From IMG/VR virus record IMGVR_UViG_3300042868_003035, positions 1 to 43,153 of that record: DNA of 43,153 nt. The stretch is one strand, 5' to 3'. The translations under genes were made by a program, and so were the position numbers. Position 1 is the first letter of the stretch, and each line of letters begins with the position of its first letter. This document shows, piece by piece, positions 1 to 5,654 of this stretch. The notes beneath the pieces were generated by a model. That model searched no databases. It worked only from the letters and a program-made list of their open reading frames with translations, and was not told the DNA's origin. The stretch is from a virus.

Positions 1-127
1 GATGCCGTTATTCTCGGCAACCCAGTGCGTATTGGCGCGAGGGCTATAACAGCTAACTACGCGGCTGTAGCAACAGGTGACGTAGCAGACTTAGTGTGTA
101 CCCTTACTGGGGCTCAAATTACTAAAG
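1..127. repeat. Left copy of 127-bp terminal overlap
   Basis: These 127 bases are identical to the last 127 bases of the window (43027-43153). The repeat lies in the middle of an open reading frame and keeps that frame when the ends are joined. It is therefore best read as the overlap left when a circular assembly graph is cut, not as a biological terminal repeat. The length 127 is a common assembler k-mer size. Confidence 0.95.
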
Positions 128-465
128 ACTTTAGTATTCCTGAACTGGACTGGCAGTACGCTGCTTTAACTGGCGGTATTGTTAACACTGCAGACGTTGC
201 TGTTAGGGTTGCTCAAGCTACTGGTATCCGCAACTATGTTACGGCTTTGCAAGTGCGTAACACTAGCGCAGTAGCAACAGAGTTTGTGATCAAAGAAGGC
301 GCTACTGCTATCTGGCGTACTCAGCTACCTGCTGCTATGACCGACAGCCAGTGCATAGTGTTCCCTACGCCACTTAAAGGCGCTACCGCAACAGCTATTA
401 ACGTAGCTTGTATTACGACAGGCGCTGCTGTATACGCTAACCTGCAAGGTTACTCGGCACCATAA
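1..465 (+). CDS. Virion/tail-associated protein, C-terminal part (gene crosses the window ends)
   Basis: This is the 3' part of a gene that begins at 42616. Joining 42616-43026 to 1-465 in the same frame gives 291 residues. No start codon is needed here, because the frame is open from base 1; the GTG at 25 is internal. The protein is rich in Ala, Thr and Val with short beta-like stretches and no recognised catalytic motif. It follows the spanin genes at the right end of the late cluster, which suggests a virion structural protein (small fibre or decoration), but that is inference from position and composition. It is the last gene before the long non-coding control region. Confidence 0.85.
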   Translation, partial: DAVILGNPVRIGARAITANYAAVATGDVADLVCTLTGAQITKDFSIPELDWQYAALTGGIVNTADVAVRVAQATGIRNYVTALQVRNTSAVATEFVIKEGATAIWRTQLPAAMTDSQCIVFPTPLKGATATAINVACITTGAAVYANLQGYSAP

Positions 466-527
466 GGCTAACCTCCTAGGCTATTTCTAATTTTGATATA
501 GCTTAGCGAGGGGGCACCTCCGAAATC

Positions 528-568
528 CGCGTGCGCGTTTTCCCCCCAAGGGCTTGCGCGTGCGCGTT
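528..568. repeat. Pair of 12-bp GC-rich direct repeats
   Basis: CGCGTGCGCGTT occurs at 528-539 and again at 557-568, with a run of six C residues and AAGGG between the copies. Each copy is alternating purine-pyrimidine and GC-rich, unlike the surrounding sequence. The function is unknown; the position fits a packaging, end-processing or protein-binding site. Confidence 0.7.
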
Positions 569-872
569 ATGCTAGGCGCTGACCGTGGCCGCGTGCTGAC
601 CGGCTCAGAGGCGCTGTGAGCGCTTATCAGGGTGCGCGGCTATGTAGCCCTTGATGTGCCTAAGAAAAGCGCTCTATGGGGCTATAAATGGCCTTCCTGA
701 GGCTTTACGCAGTGCGGCTGTAAGCGCGGCGGCATCTGTATGCCTGATCGCTGCCGTTGCCTGCTCGCTGACGGTGGCCTATGATCCGGCCTACTGCCTA
801 GCCTAACGCTAAGCCTTCCATAGGCTTTCTACTAAGCTATGCTCTTACACCACGGATAGTCCTAGGGCATTC

Positions 873-889
873 GGTACCTGTATTACCGG
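873..889 (+). promoter_or_regulatory. Candidate phage RNA polymerase promoter, copy 1
   Basis: GGTACCTGTATTACCGG matches the repeated motif AGTACC-T-n-TA-k-TAC found also at 13801, 20159, 23435 and 35662. It is the most upstream copy, ahead of the host-type promoters, where T7 has its phiOL promoter. The assignment as a promoter is inference from recurrence and position. Confidence 0.5.
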
Positions 890-898
890 AGATGTGCT

Positions 899-920
899 GT
901 AAGCTATGCTGCATCTATAA
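899..920 (+). repeat. 22-bp intergenic motif, copy A (twin at 15889)
   Basis: This 22-base element ending in GCATCTATAA matches the one at 15889-15910 at 21 of 22 positions. Looser relatives ending in TCTATAA lie at 2470-2492 and 3050-3071. All four lie between genes. It may be a regulatory or processing element; its role is not known. Confidence 0.6.
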
Positions 921-990
921 ACGAGTCCACGACTCAAAGCCTACAGAAAGCCACCGAGAAGCCCTAGGAATAGAACGATAGACCAGACTA

Positions 991-1019
991 TTGACAAGAC
1001 AGATATACTGTGAGATAAT
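991..1019 (+). promoter_or_regulatory. Host sigma-70 type early promoter 1
   Basis: TTGACA at 991-996, a 17-base spacer, then GATAAT at 1014-1019. The -35 box is consensus and the -10 box has five of six consensus bases. First of five similar promoters reading toward the early genes. Confidence 0.85.
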
Positions 1020-1113
1020 ACAGGCCATGGATAGAGCATAGAGCGAGTCCATAGAGTAGAGCGCTACAGACTAGCAGCTACATAGACCGATAGACTGGGA
1101 CAAAGTAGACTAG

Positions 1114-1142
1114 TTGACAAGGCTATGACTAGATGATAGAAT
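1114..1142 (+). promoter_or_regulatory. Host sigma-70 type early promoter 2
   Basis: TTGACA at 1114-1119, a 17-base spacer, then TAGAAT at 1137-1142. Reads toward the early genes. Confidence 0.85.
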
Positions 1143-1173
1143 ACAGCGCATGGAATAAGAGCCTAGAAGGCTA

Positions 1174-1202
1174 TTGACAAGGGTTATAGAAAGCCTTATA
1201 AT
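1174..1202 (+). promoter_or_regulatory. Host sigma-70 type early promoter 3 (perfect consensus)
   Basis: TTGACA at 1174-1179, exactly 17 bases, then TATAAT at 1197-1202. Both boxes are perfect consensus, as expected for the strong early promoters of T7-like phages. Confidence 0.92.
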
Positions 1203-1231
1203 AGCGCTAAAGCAGGCTAGAAAGTAGGGAG

Positions 1232-1260
1232 TTGACAGGCTAGTGATAAACGTTTATAAT
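1232..1260 (+). promoter_or_regulatory. Host sigma-70 type early promoter 4 (perfect consensus)
   Basis: TTGACA at 1232-1237, exactly 17 bases, then TATAAT at 1255-1260. It is only 58 bases downstream of promoter 3 and shares the TATAATAGCGCT context, suggesting local duplication. Confidence 0.92.
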
Positions 1261-1278
1261 AGCGCTTATCAGTAGGTT

Positions 1279-1336
1279 GACACGTTGAGACTGTAGGCAT
1301 GACCGACACGTTGAGACTGTAGGCATGACCGACACG
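1279..1336. repeat. 26-bp tandem direct repeat, two full copies plus 6 bases
   Basis: The unit beginning GACACGTTGAGACTG occupies 1279-1304 and is repeated exactly at 1305-1330. The first six bases recur at 1331-1336. It starts about 20 bases after the -10 box of promoter 4, so it would lie at the beginning of that transcript or act as a DNA-binding site. It also contains TTGACA overlapping its first base pairs (1277-1282), but no suitable -10 box follows. Confidence 0.9.
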
Positions 1337-1384
1337 CATGCTTTGAGCCTAGAAGGATGGAAGGGCTACAGTAAGATGTAAGTG

Positions 1385-1413
1385 CTGACAGACTGAACGG
1401 TTAGTGATAGAAT
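1385..1413 (+). promoter_or_regulatory. Host sigma-70 type early promoter 5
   Basis: CTGACA at 1385-1390, a 17-base spacer, then TAGAAT at 1408-1413. It is the promoter nearest the early genes and lies downstream of the tandem repeat. Confidence 0.8.
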
Positions 1414-1465
1414 GATGATCAATGCACTGTGAAGTGCGATAAGTGTGCGGTGAGTTAGAGTTAGC

Positions 1466-1499
1466 CTTAAGGTGTTCTCTATATAGCTTTACACTTAAG
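1466..1499. repeat. Imperfect inverted repeat in early leader
   Basis: CTTAAGGTGT at 1466-1475 pairs with ACACTTAAG at 1491-1499, leaving one bulged G. The 15-base loop contains CTATATAG. It lies about 55 bases downstream of promoter 5. It could form an RNA hairpin in early transcripts or be an operator; both are inference. Confidence 0.65.
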
Positions 1500-1918
1500 A
1501 CGGCTTTGATAAGCTAGGGTGTGGGTATACTCACGTCTATATGGATAGCCGCGTCCATTAGCTTTATGCCTGACGGGAAAGTTACAGAGTAGACTAAATG
1601 TGTGCATAGCGCATGCTGTATTAGGCTAGCTATATCTATACGTAGATTATGGTGAGGCTAGGTTTAACCTTGTATAGTAGCTTCGCTATGACTACTTGTT
1701 TTGAATGCCCATTAACTGCTGCTGACACCATTGCCCGGTAGAATAGAACCCGGATAACTCGATGATAAGTGAGGCAGGTGATACGTGGGTTATATACTAG
1801 GCGATTGAGGGCCGAACTGTAACAAGATAGGTTATCCTATCTGTAGGTGCACTATACGAGTATGCCCTAAGTGTGAGCAGTCACACGATAAAGACTATTA
1901 AGACTATAGCGCATCTAT

Positions 1919-1936
1919 AGCTAGGATACTCTAGCT
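1919..1936 (+). promoter_or_regulatory. Leader hairpin just upstream of the first early gene
   Basis: AGCTAG (1919-1924) and CTAGCT (1931-1936) form a perfect six-base stem with loop GATACT. It ends five bases before the ribosome binding site TTGGAG of the first gene. It may stabilise the 5' end of the early mRNA after processing. Confidence 0.5.
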
Positions 1937-1952
1937 TAATTTGGAGATTCTT

Positions 1953-2462
1953 ATGGAACTGAAACAATTGAATAGGGCTATTGATGCCCTTGGCAAAAAG
2001 AATGCTAACGTTGAGAGCGAGATTCAGGCTTTAGGGCTTGCTTGTCTCGCTCACTGCGAGCAGCATGGCGATACTATGCCTATGAACCGGCTTGTCAACG
2101 TGCTTCGCCGTGGGCAGTATCAGGCGTTCATTGAATGGGCTATGTCTTTTGGCCGATTCATCAAGAATACAGACAAGGCTACGAAAGACAGTCAGCCTTT
2201 GGCTTATGCCAAGGGCAAAACTACTGACATGCAAGCTGCTACGGATAAGCCGTGGTTTGAGTTTGCTGACAGCAAGGCTACTGCCACGGCTAAGGCTTTC
2301 GACTTTCAAGCGGCCACCATGGCTTTGCTTAAGAAGGCTGCAAGCAATGGTGTCGATCATGATACGCTGATCAAGGTGGCTACGCTGGCCGGTATTGCGC
2401 CTGAGAAGGTGCCTGCTACGGTGACAAAGCCTAGCGAGGCCGCTGAACCTGCCTTGATGTAA
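1953..2462 (+). CDS. First early gene, unknown function
   Basis: This 169-residue protein is not recognised. The ATG at 1953 was chosen because TTGGAG (1941-1946) lies at proper spacing; an in-frame TTG at 1941 would fall inside that ribosome binding site. The N-terminal half is helical with a segment around MNRLVNVLRRGQYQAF, and the C-terminal third is Ala/Lys/Thr-rich and ends in a Pro/Glu/Ala tail. Codon use is fairly host-like, with few CTA or AGG codons, which suggests strong early expression from the five upstream promoters. By position it may act in host takeover, but nothing in the sequence proves this. Confidence 0.85.
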   Translation: MELKQLNRAIDALGKKNANVESEIQALGLACLAHCEQHGDTMPMNRLVNVLRRGQYQAFIEWAMSFGRFIKNTDKATKDSQPLAYAKGKTTDMQAATDKPWFEFADSKATATAKAFDFQAATMALLKKAASNGVDHDTLIKVATLAGIAPEKVPATVTKPSEAAEPALM

Positions 2463-2469
2463 GCCTGAG

Positions 2470-2492
2470 CTTACTAAGTTGCCCATCTATAA
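2470..2492 (+). repeat. TCTATAA-type intergenic motif, copy C
   Basis: This copy begins CTTACTAAGTTGCC and ends CATCTATAA, resembling the copy at 3050-3071 and, more loosely, those at 899 and 15889. It overlaps a small stem GCCCA...TGGGC (2481-2502) followed by TTCTT, so it might also act as a weak terminator or processing hairpin. Confidence 0.5.
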
Positions 2493-2539
2493 AATGGTGG
2501 GCTTCTTAGTGCGCTTATGCACTGCTTTAAGGAGAAATT

Positions 2540-2923
2540 ATGACGCATCAAGAGTGGATTACCGCAACTATTGACAAATACAACAGAGGCTCGCCTAGTG
2601 TCGATTACGCCAAAACGGCGAAGGACTTGCGAACAACGGCCGGGGAAATCCTTGAAGAGGCCGCCAAGCAAGAGGCTAAGGCCGCTGCTCAGGCGGTTAA
2701 GGATGCGCTTATTGAGCGTACAAAGAAAGAAGAGATTCTCGCTCAAACTACCGCGATTATCTTGGCAGACTTGCGTAGGCTTATGTCAAGCAACGCTGTG
2801 CACGTTTCGGCGCAGCCGTCCTATGCCGATCACCGCGAAGCACTAAACCCTTTGCTCAAGACCTATGGCTACCGCCTAGTACTTGTCGGTGACAAGAGCA
2901 GCGCAGCTATTGTGGCCTTGTAA
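2540..2923 (+). CDS. Early protein of unknown function, helical
   Basis: A 127-residue protein with no recognised family. The ATG has a strong AAGGAG at 2529-2534. Residues about 30-65 are Ala/Glu/Lys-rich and likely form a long helix or coiled coil; the C-terminal 45 residues are more globular and end in hydrophobic residues. A small hairpin (AGTGC...GCACT) lies between the previous gene and this ribosome binding site. It belongs to the early group expressed from the host-type promoters. A role against host functions is only positional inference. Confidence 0.82.
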   Translation: MTHQEWITATIDKYNRGSPSVDYAKTAKDLRTTAGEILEEAAKQEAKAAAQAVKDALIERTKKEEILAQTTAIILADLRRLMSSNAVHVSAQPSYADHREALNPLLKTYGYRLVLVGDKSSAAIVAL

Positions 2924-3049
2924 AAGTGGTCTAGTCCACCCTATAGCACGGCTATTAAATCGGACTCGCATCAGTTCTGAGCTTCCCTGCGTTACATGGA
3001 AACTCTGACCAGTTTAGCGGATAATGCCTAACCCGCTAAGCAAAGACAG

Positions 3050-3071
3050 CTTACTAATTACCTGTCTATAA
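3050..3071 (+). repeat. TCTATAA-type intergenic motif, copy D
   Basis: Begins CTTACTAATTACC and ends TGTCTATAA, closely parallel to 2470-2492. The recurrence in consecutive early intergenic regions suggests a functional site such as a promoter or RNA processing element. Confidence 0.5.
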
Positions 3072-3099
3072 ACTACTCAATTAGCGCTTGATAAAGTTA

Positions 3100-3142
3100 T
3101 CCTTAGCCTACTGGTTTAGTCATTTTTCCAGTAGGGCTAGGA
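3100..3142 (+). promoter_or_regulatory. Long hairpin upstream of early gene (possible RNase III site)
   Basis: Bases 3100-3114 (TCCTTAGCCTACTGG) pair with 3128-3142 (CCAGTAGGGCTAGGA) with a small internal mismatch, around a 13-base loop. No T run follows, so it is not a typical terminator. Long imperfect hairpins between early genes are the form of the RNase III processing sites in T7 early mRNA; this parallel is inference. Confidence 0.6.
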
Positions 3143-3165
3143 TAGATTTAACTAAGGAGATGTAA

Positions 3166-3372
3166 ATGGACTTGATACTTGAAAACTACGACAGGACCGC
3201 TCTCAAGGCCATGCTATACCGCAGGCCTGATTTGTATAATCAGCATAAATCTATGCCGCGCCTCACTGTAGAAGCTATACGCTATATCAGACAGCGCTTT
3301 GGCTTTGCACTTTTCGAGTCTAACCAGCTTGTTCAATTCTTAATAGCCCAACAGGAGAAACTGAATGCCTAA
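3166..3372 (+). CDS. Small early protein, unknown function
   Basis: A 68-residue, mostly helical, basic protein. The start is supported by AAGGAG at 3154-3159. Nothing is recognised in it. It overlaps the next gene by eight bases, indicating translational coupling in an early operon that continues through 3616. Confidence 0.8.
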   Translation: MDLILENYDRTALKAMLYRRPDLYNQHKSMPRLTVEAIRYIRQRFGFALFESNQLVQFLIAQQEKLNA

Positions 3373-3616
3373 AACTATTCATGATGTCGCTAGGGACATA
3401 CTGTCTGAGTCCGAGTTGCCTAAACTGGACAGTGGCCTTTGTTTTCTGTTTATGCAGCGAGCTTACGGTAACACTCTTGATTTAAGCATTTGGGCAGCCA
3501 TTAGAGCGTTTATGCCTATTGATGCACTCTATTTGCCTACACCCGGACATTGGACTGACCAGCGCCTTAATTGCGTCATCCTGCTTGCCATAACCGACCC
3601 TGAGGAGTTCGAGTAA
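3365..3616 (+). CDS. Small early protein, unknown function
   Basis: An 83-residue protein with AGGAG at 3353-3357 ahead of its ATG. It has hydrophobic helical segments in its middle but no clear membrane span. Its stop codon overlaps the start of the kinase-like gene (TAATG at 3614-3618), so the two are probably co-translated. No family is recognised. Confidence 0.8.
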   Translation: MPKTIHDVARDILSESELPKLDSGLCFLFMQRAYGNTLDLSIWAAIRAFMPIDALYLPTPGHWTDQRLNCVILLAITDPEEFE

Positions 3617-4158
3617 TGTACCAACAAGAAATGTTCTCTCAGGGCCTTTTCCGTGACGCCAAGTTTTTAGGCGCTGGCACCTTTGGCCATGTGCATGATA
3701 TAGGCAATGGCTGGGTGGTTAAGTATGCCTCGGTAGATGGCACGCTAAACTATCTTGAGTGGTGCCGTCATAAGCAAGCTATAGGCGAGCATATGTTGGG
3801 CATGCCTGTGATAGACTCTTTAGTAGTCTTCGACACTTGCACTTATATGGTAACTATGCGAAAATATGAAAAGCTAAGGCTTGGAGATTTCGAATACTCT
3901 ACTTTCCGTAATTATCATGACGACCACGACTACGACTTGTTAACGGATGCTGGTTTTGAGCATGAGCACCTTGTTGAGCTATTCGCGGCTTATAGCGACT
4001 ATTCCTTTAGCAGCATTGGACTGGAGCGTGTCAATTTCGATTTACACGCCGATAATCTCATGCTAGACGGCAATACAGTAATTGCTACTGACCCTTGCTG
4101 TGGTGCTTACGTCTGCCATGACGATAGGCTATCTCCACCAGAACTAGTCTTGCAATGA
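3616..4158 (+). CDS. Miniature protein-kinase-like protein
   Basis: This 180-residue protein carries the main landmarks of the protein kinase fold. Residues 19-26 (GAGTFGHV) resemble the Gly-rich ATP loop, K36 in VVKYA is placed like the ATP-anchoring lysine, D142-L-H-A-D-N147 matches the catalytic-loop pattern D-L-x-x-x-N, and T158-D159-P sits where DFG is expected. It is much shorter than ordinary kinases (about 250 residues), so helical parts of the C-lobe are reduced. T7 carries an early kinase (gp0.7) that phosphorylates host proteins; the similar early position suggests an equivalent role, though the sequences are not shown to be related. Aminoglycoside-kinase-like folds are the main alternative. 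Confidence 0.65.
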   Translation: MYQQEMFSQGLFRDAKFLGAGTFGHVHDIGNGWVVKYASVDGTLNYLEWCRHKQAIGEHMLGMPVIDSLVVFDTCTYMVTMRKYEKLRLGDFEYSTFRNYHDDHDYDLLTDAGFEHEHLVELFAAYSDYSFSSIGLERVNFDLHADNLMLDGNTVIATDPCCGAYVCHDDRLSPPELVLQ

Positions 4159-4334
4159 GCCTCGCTAACAGGCTTCAAGACGCAGCAGCGGTGCCACTGC
4201 CTAGGCACATACGTGATGCTGCTAATGAGATAGACGCATCTGTTCAGGCTAAGTTGCGACCTAGCGGTGAGCTTGTTGCGCTAATTCGTAGTTGGATATT
4301 TAACACCGAGAGGAGTAATCGTTATGGTAAATAG
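4155..4334 (+). CDS. Small early protein, unknown function
   Basis: A 59-residue frame starting at an ATG that overlaps the stop of the kinase-like gene (ATGA at 4155-4158) and ending TAG at 4332-4334. It is predicted helical with mixed charge. Overlap on both sides (the next gene starts at 4324) supports it as a coupled operon gene. No function is recognised. Confidence 0.7.
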   Translation: MSLANRLQDAAAVPLPRHIRDAANEIDASVQAKLRPSGELVALIRSWIFNTERSNRYGK

Positions 4335-4461
4335 ATTTATGTCGTGGGTGCTGGCTTTGACTTTCCCCATCTGGATACTACCTGTTTGTATAGCCTGTGG
4401 GCTCAAGCAGCTAGCAGATATCCTTTATGACTATCTACAAGAGGGCAAAGATGGCAAGTAG
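4324..4461 (+). CDS. Small membrane protein
   Basis: A 45-residue protein beginning at ATG 4324 behind GAGAGGAG (4308-4315). Residues 6-26 form one strongly hydrophobic segment (WVLALTFPIWILPVCIACG), followed by a charged C-terminal tail. It overlaps both neighbours. Tiny early membrane proteins of phages often target the host envelope or host enzymes, but no specific role can be assigned. Confidence 0.7.
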   Translation: MVNRFMSWVLALTFPIWILPVCIACGLKQLADILYDYLQEGKDGK

Positions 4462-4813
4462 CGCTGTATTAAACATAGGCTTATCGTCTGCTAGTGGCTA
4501 CCCCAATGTACGCTTATTCAAAGCTTTGGAGTATTTACCCAGACTGTTTAATCCGGGGTGGATGGCCGCAGTACACAATAGAGATGCTAGTGTGGCTAAT
4601 GACGAGCCAACCTTAGTTGTGCATGGCTTAGTTTCTAGAATACACTACCCTAGTGACAGCTTGTTCGAGGATGAAATAGACCGCCTTTGTAGGAGACTCG
4701 ATCAAGAGTGCATCGCTGTGTACTATCCTTACTCCGGGCATGGCGACCTTGTAGGGCCTAATGCCTACCAGTGGGGGGAGTTTGATATTGGCCGTTTTAA
4801 AGGATTAGTATGA
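4451..4813 (+). CDS. Early protein of unknown function
   Basis: A 120-residue protein. The ATG at 4451 is preferred over the one at 4427 because GAGGG (4441-4445) stands at normal spacing only for it. It contains a patterned C-terminal stretch (CIAVYY...GHGDLVGP...WGEFDIGRF) that looks like a compact alpha/beta domain. No family is assigned. Its stop overlaps the next ATG (ATGA at 4810-4813). Confidence 0.75.
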   Translation: MASSAVLNIGLSSASGYPNVRLFKALEYLPRLFNPGWMAAVHNRDASVANDEPTLVVHGLVSRIHYPSDSLFEDEIDRLCRRLDQECIAVYYPYSGHGDLVGPNAYQWGEFDIGRFKGLV

Positions 4814-5025
4814 CTTATAAATACAAGCGGCCTATTGACTGGGGCTTTGTAAGCCTTTGCGCGGCCTTTACTTGTGCAGGCTTATCTATACCGTTTATTA
4901 TTATTGCTGGTGGTAACGCTGCGGATAAAATTCAGAACCACTACGAGCAATCCTGCAAAGAGCGTAACGGTACTGCCGTGTATAACGGCAAGCACTATGA
5001 GTGTTTCATCAATTCGAAGGAGTAA
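4810..5025 (+). CDS. Small membrane protein, one N-terminal span
   Basis: A 71-residue protein with positive residues at the N-terminus, a hydrophobic segment at about residues 12-34 (WGFVSLC to FIIIAGG) and a hydrophilic tail containing two cysteines in the pattern C-x13-C (SCKERNG...YECF). The tail is probably outside the cytoplasm, where a disulfide could form. Translationally coupled to the gene before it. Function unknown. Confidence 0.75.
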   Translation: MTYKYKRPIDWGFVSLCAAFTCAGLSIPFIIIAGGNAADKIQNHYEQSCKERNGTAVYNGKHYECFINSKE

Positions 5026-5028
5026 TAC

Positions 5029-5433
5029 ATGAGCAAAGCTAACGCGATTGCAGGCGGTCTGCAAGAACATTCAGTAGGCGATAGCTATCCGCTTGCTGTA
5101 GTAGGCATAGGCTACGGGGAGAGGGTCATCTACGTAGTACAGAATTTAGTGGATGGCACTACTGCTGGCTTTTTATTTGGCTTGCGTCAATGGCGCACTG
5201 CTGCTGAGGCTCGGACATGGATGTGTCATTTCCTGGGGGCTGGTACAGGCTTCACAGATCGTGCTGTAGTATGGCATGCGGGCAGGGTGGTTTACGGAGA
5301 TTACGTTCTTAGGATTGAGAAGAAATCAGAGGTAGGCTTCTTGAGTGGGGTTGTTATGCAGAAGGCTGAACCTGTCATACCCCTGACACCCCGGCAAGAA
5401 TACGAGGCAGCATTGGAACAGGACATCGGGTAG
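5029..5433 (+). CDS. Early protein of unknown function
   Basis: A 134-residue protein with GAAGGAG (5015-5021) ahead of ATG 5029. It has alternating beta-like segments (VVGIGYGERVIYVVQNL) and a central Trp/Arg-rich helix (RQWRTAAEARTWM). No family is recognised. It is the last gene before a 220-base non-coding stretch filled with hairpins. Confidence 0.78.
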   Translation: MSKANAIAGGLQEHSVGDSYPLAVVGIGYGERVIYVVQNLVDGTTAGFLFGLRQWRTAAEARTWMCHFLGAGTGFTDRAVVWHAGRVVYGDYVLRIEKKSEVGFLSGVVMQKAEPVIPLTPRQEYEAALEQDIG

Positions 5434-5654
5434 AGTTAGCCATTGTGCTATCCGGTTAGCTGAGCGCTGGCAAGCGCAACATCCTAGCAATTACAAGTGA
5501 GCCATGGTAGAATTCTGATCATGTAAGCTTGTACTTGGAAGACGTCCTAGGATGCAGCCACTTTACCTCAGAGCATGACTGAGGTATCGTGAGTGCATCT
5601 TCGCACTCCGTAATGCTTACCCATTACGGTTTATCAACCCAGAAAGAAAGTGTT
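5434..5654. other. Intergenic region with three consecutive hairpins
   Basis: No gene is supported here; an in-frame GTG at 5589 upstream of the next gene is judged not to be its start, because it lies within the hairpins and lacks a ribosome binding site. Perfect stems occur at 5565-5585, 5591-5608 and 5608-5629. Confidence 0.6.
5565..5629 (+). promoter_or_regulatory. Triple hairpin array in the 5' leader of a strongly expressed early gene
   Basis: ACCTCAG/CTGAGGT (5565-5571 with 5579-5585), GAGTGC/GCACTC (5591-5596 with 5603-5608) and CCGTAATG/CATTACGG (5608-5615 with 5622-5629) are perfect stems placed side by side. None is followed by a convincing T run. They would cap the 5' end of the 5655 mRNA and could be RNase III cleavage sites or stability elements. 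Confidence 0.65.

Larger units (their letters stand above)
466..990. other. Non-coding left region; likely holds the physical genome end
   Basis: No credible gene is seen in this stretch. It contains two 12-bp GC-rich direct repeats (528 and 557), a perfect 5-bp stem with a 3-base loop (611-623), two short hairpins followed by a few T residues (691-703 and 811-827) and the candidate phage promoter at 873. In T7-like phages the packaged ends and direct terminal repeats lie between the last late gene and the first early gene. A terminal repeat would be collapsed in a circular assembly, so the true ends may be here, but no boundary can be placed from sequence alone. Confidence 0.6.
1414..1940. 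other. Non-coding early leader region
   Basis: No gene is seen between the last host-type promoter and the first early gene. The stretch is AT-rich and dense in CTAG and ATAG. It holds the inverted repeat at 1466-1499 and a perfect six-base stem at 1919-1936. A CTGACA at 1722-1727 has only TAGAAC after 16 bases, so it is a weak promoter candidate at best. Confidence 0.6.
2924..3165. other. Intergenic leader with motif and long hairpin
   Basis: No gene is seen here. The stretch carries a GTGG/CCAC stem near 2926-2939, the TCTATAA-type motif at 3050-3071 and the long hairpin at 3100-3142, then the ribosome binding site of the next gene. Confidence 0.6.

Noticed and set aside
1-127. Terminal 127-bp repeat as a genuine direct terminal repeat of the virion DNA
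   Set aside because: It lies inside a coding gene and keeps the frame on joining, and its length equals a usual assembly k-mer. T7-like terminal repeats lie in non-coding DNA between the late and early genes.
1277-1305. TTGACA at the edge of the 26-bp tandem repeat as a promoter
   Set aside because: The bases at the -10 position (TGACCG) do not resemble TATAAT.
1279-1336. CRISPR array
   Set aside because: The repeat copies are directly adjacent with no spacers.
1722-1749. CTGACA followed by TAGAAC as a sixth host promoter
   Set aside because: Spacer is 16 and the -10 box is weak compared with the five clear promoters.
466-1940. tRNA or other structured RNA gene in the large non-coding region
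   Set aside because: Only short hairpins were seen; no cloverleaf or TTCRANTC-like arm was found.
2031-2486. Long minus-strand frame opposite the first early gene
   Set aside because: It is a shadow of the + strand gene at 1953: no ribosome binding site, low-complexity Arg/Ser/Leu composition, and all neighbours read on +.
5487-5515. TAGCAA-17-TAGAAT as a promoter before the 5655 gene
   Set aside because: The -35 box matches only three of six consensus bases; not enough without transcript data.
5589-5654. Upstream GTG start for the 5655 gene
   Set aside because: It would put coding sequence through two perfect hairpins and lacks a ribosome binding site; ATG 5655 begins the protein-like, codon-optimised part.
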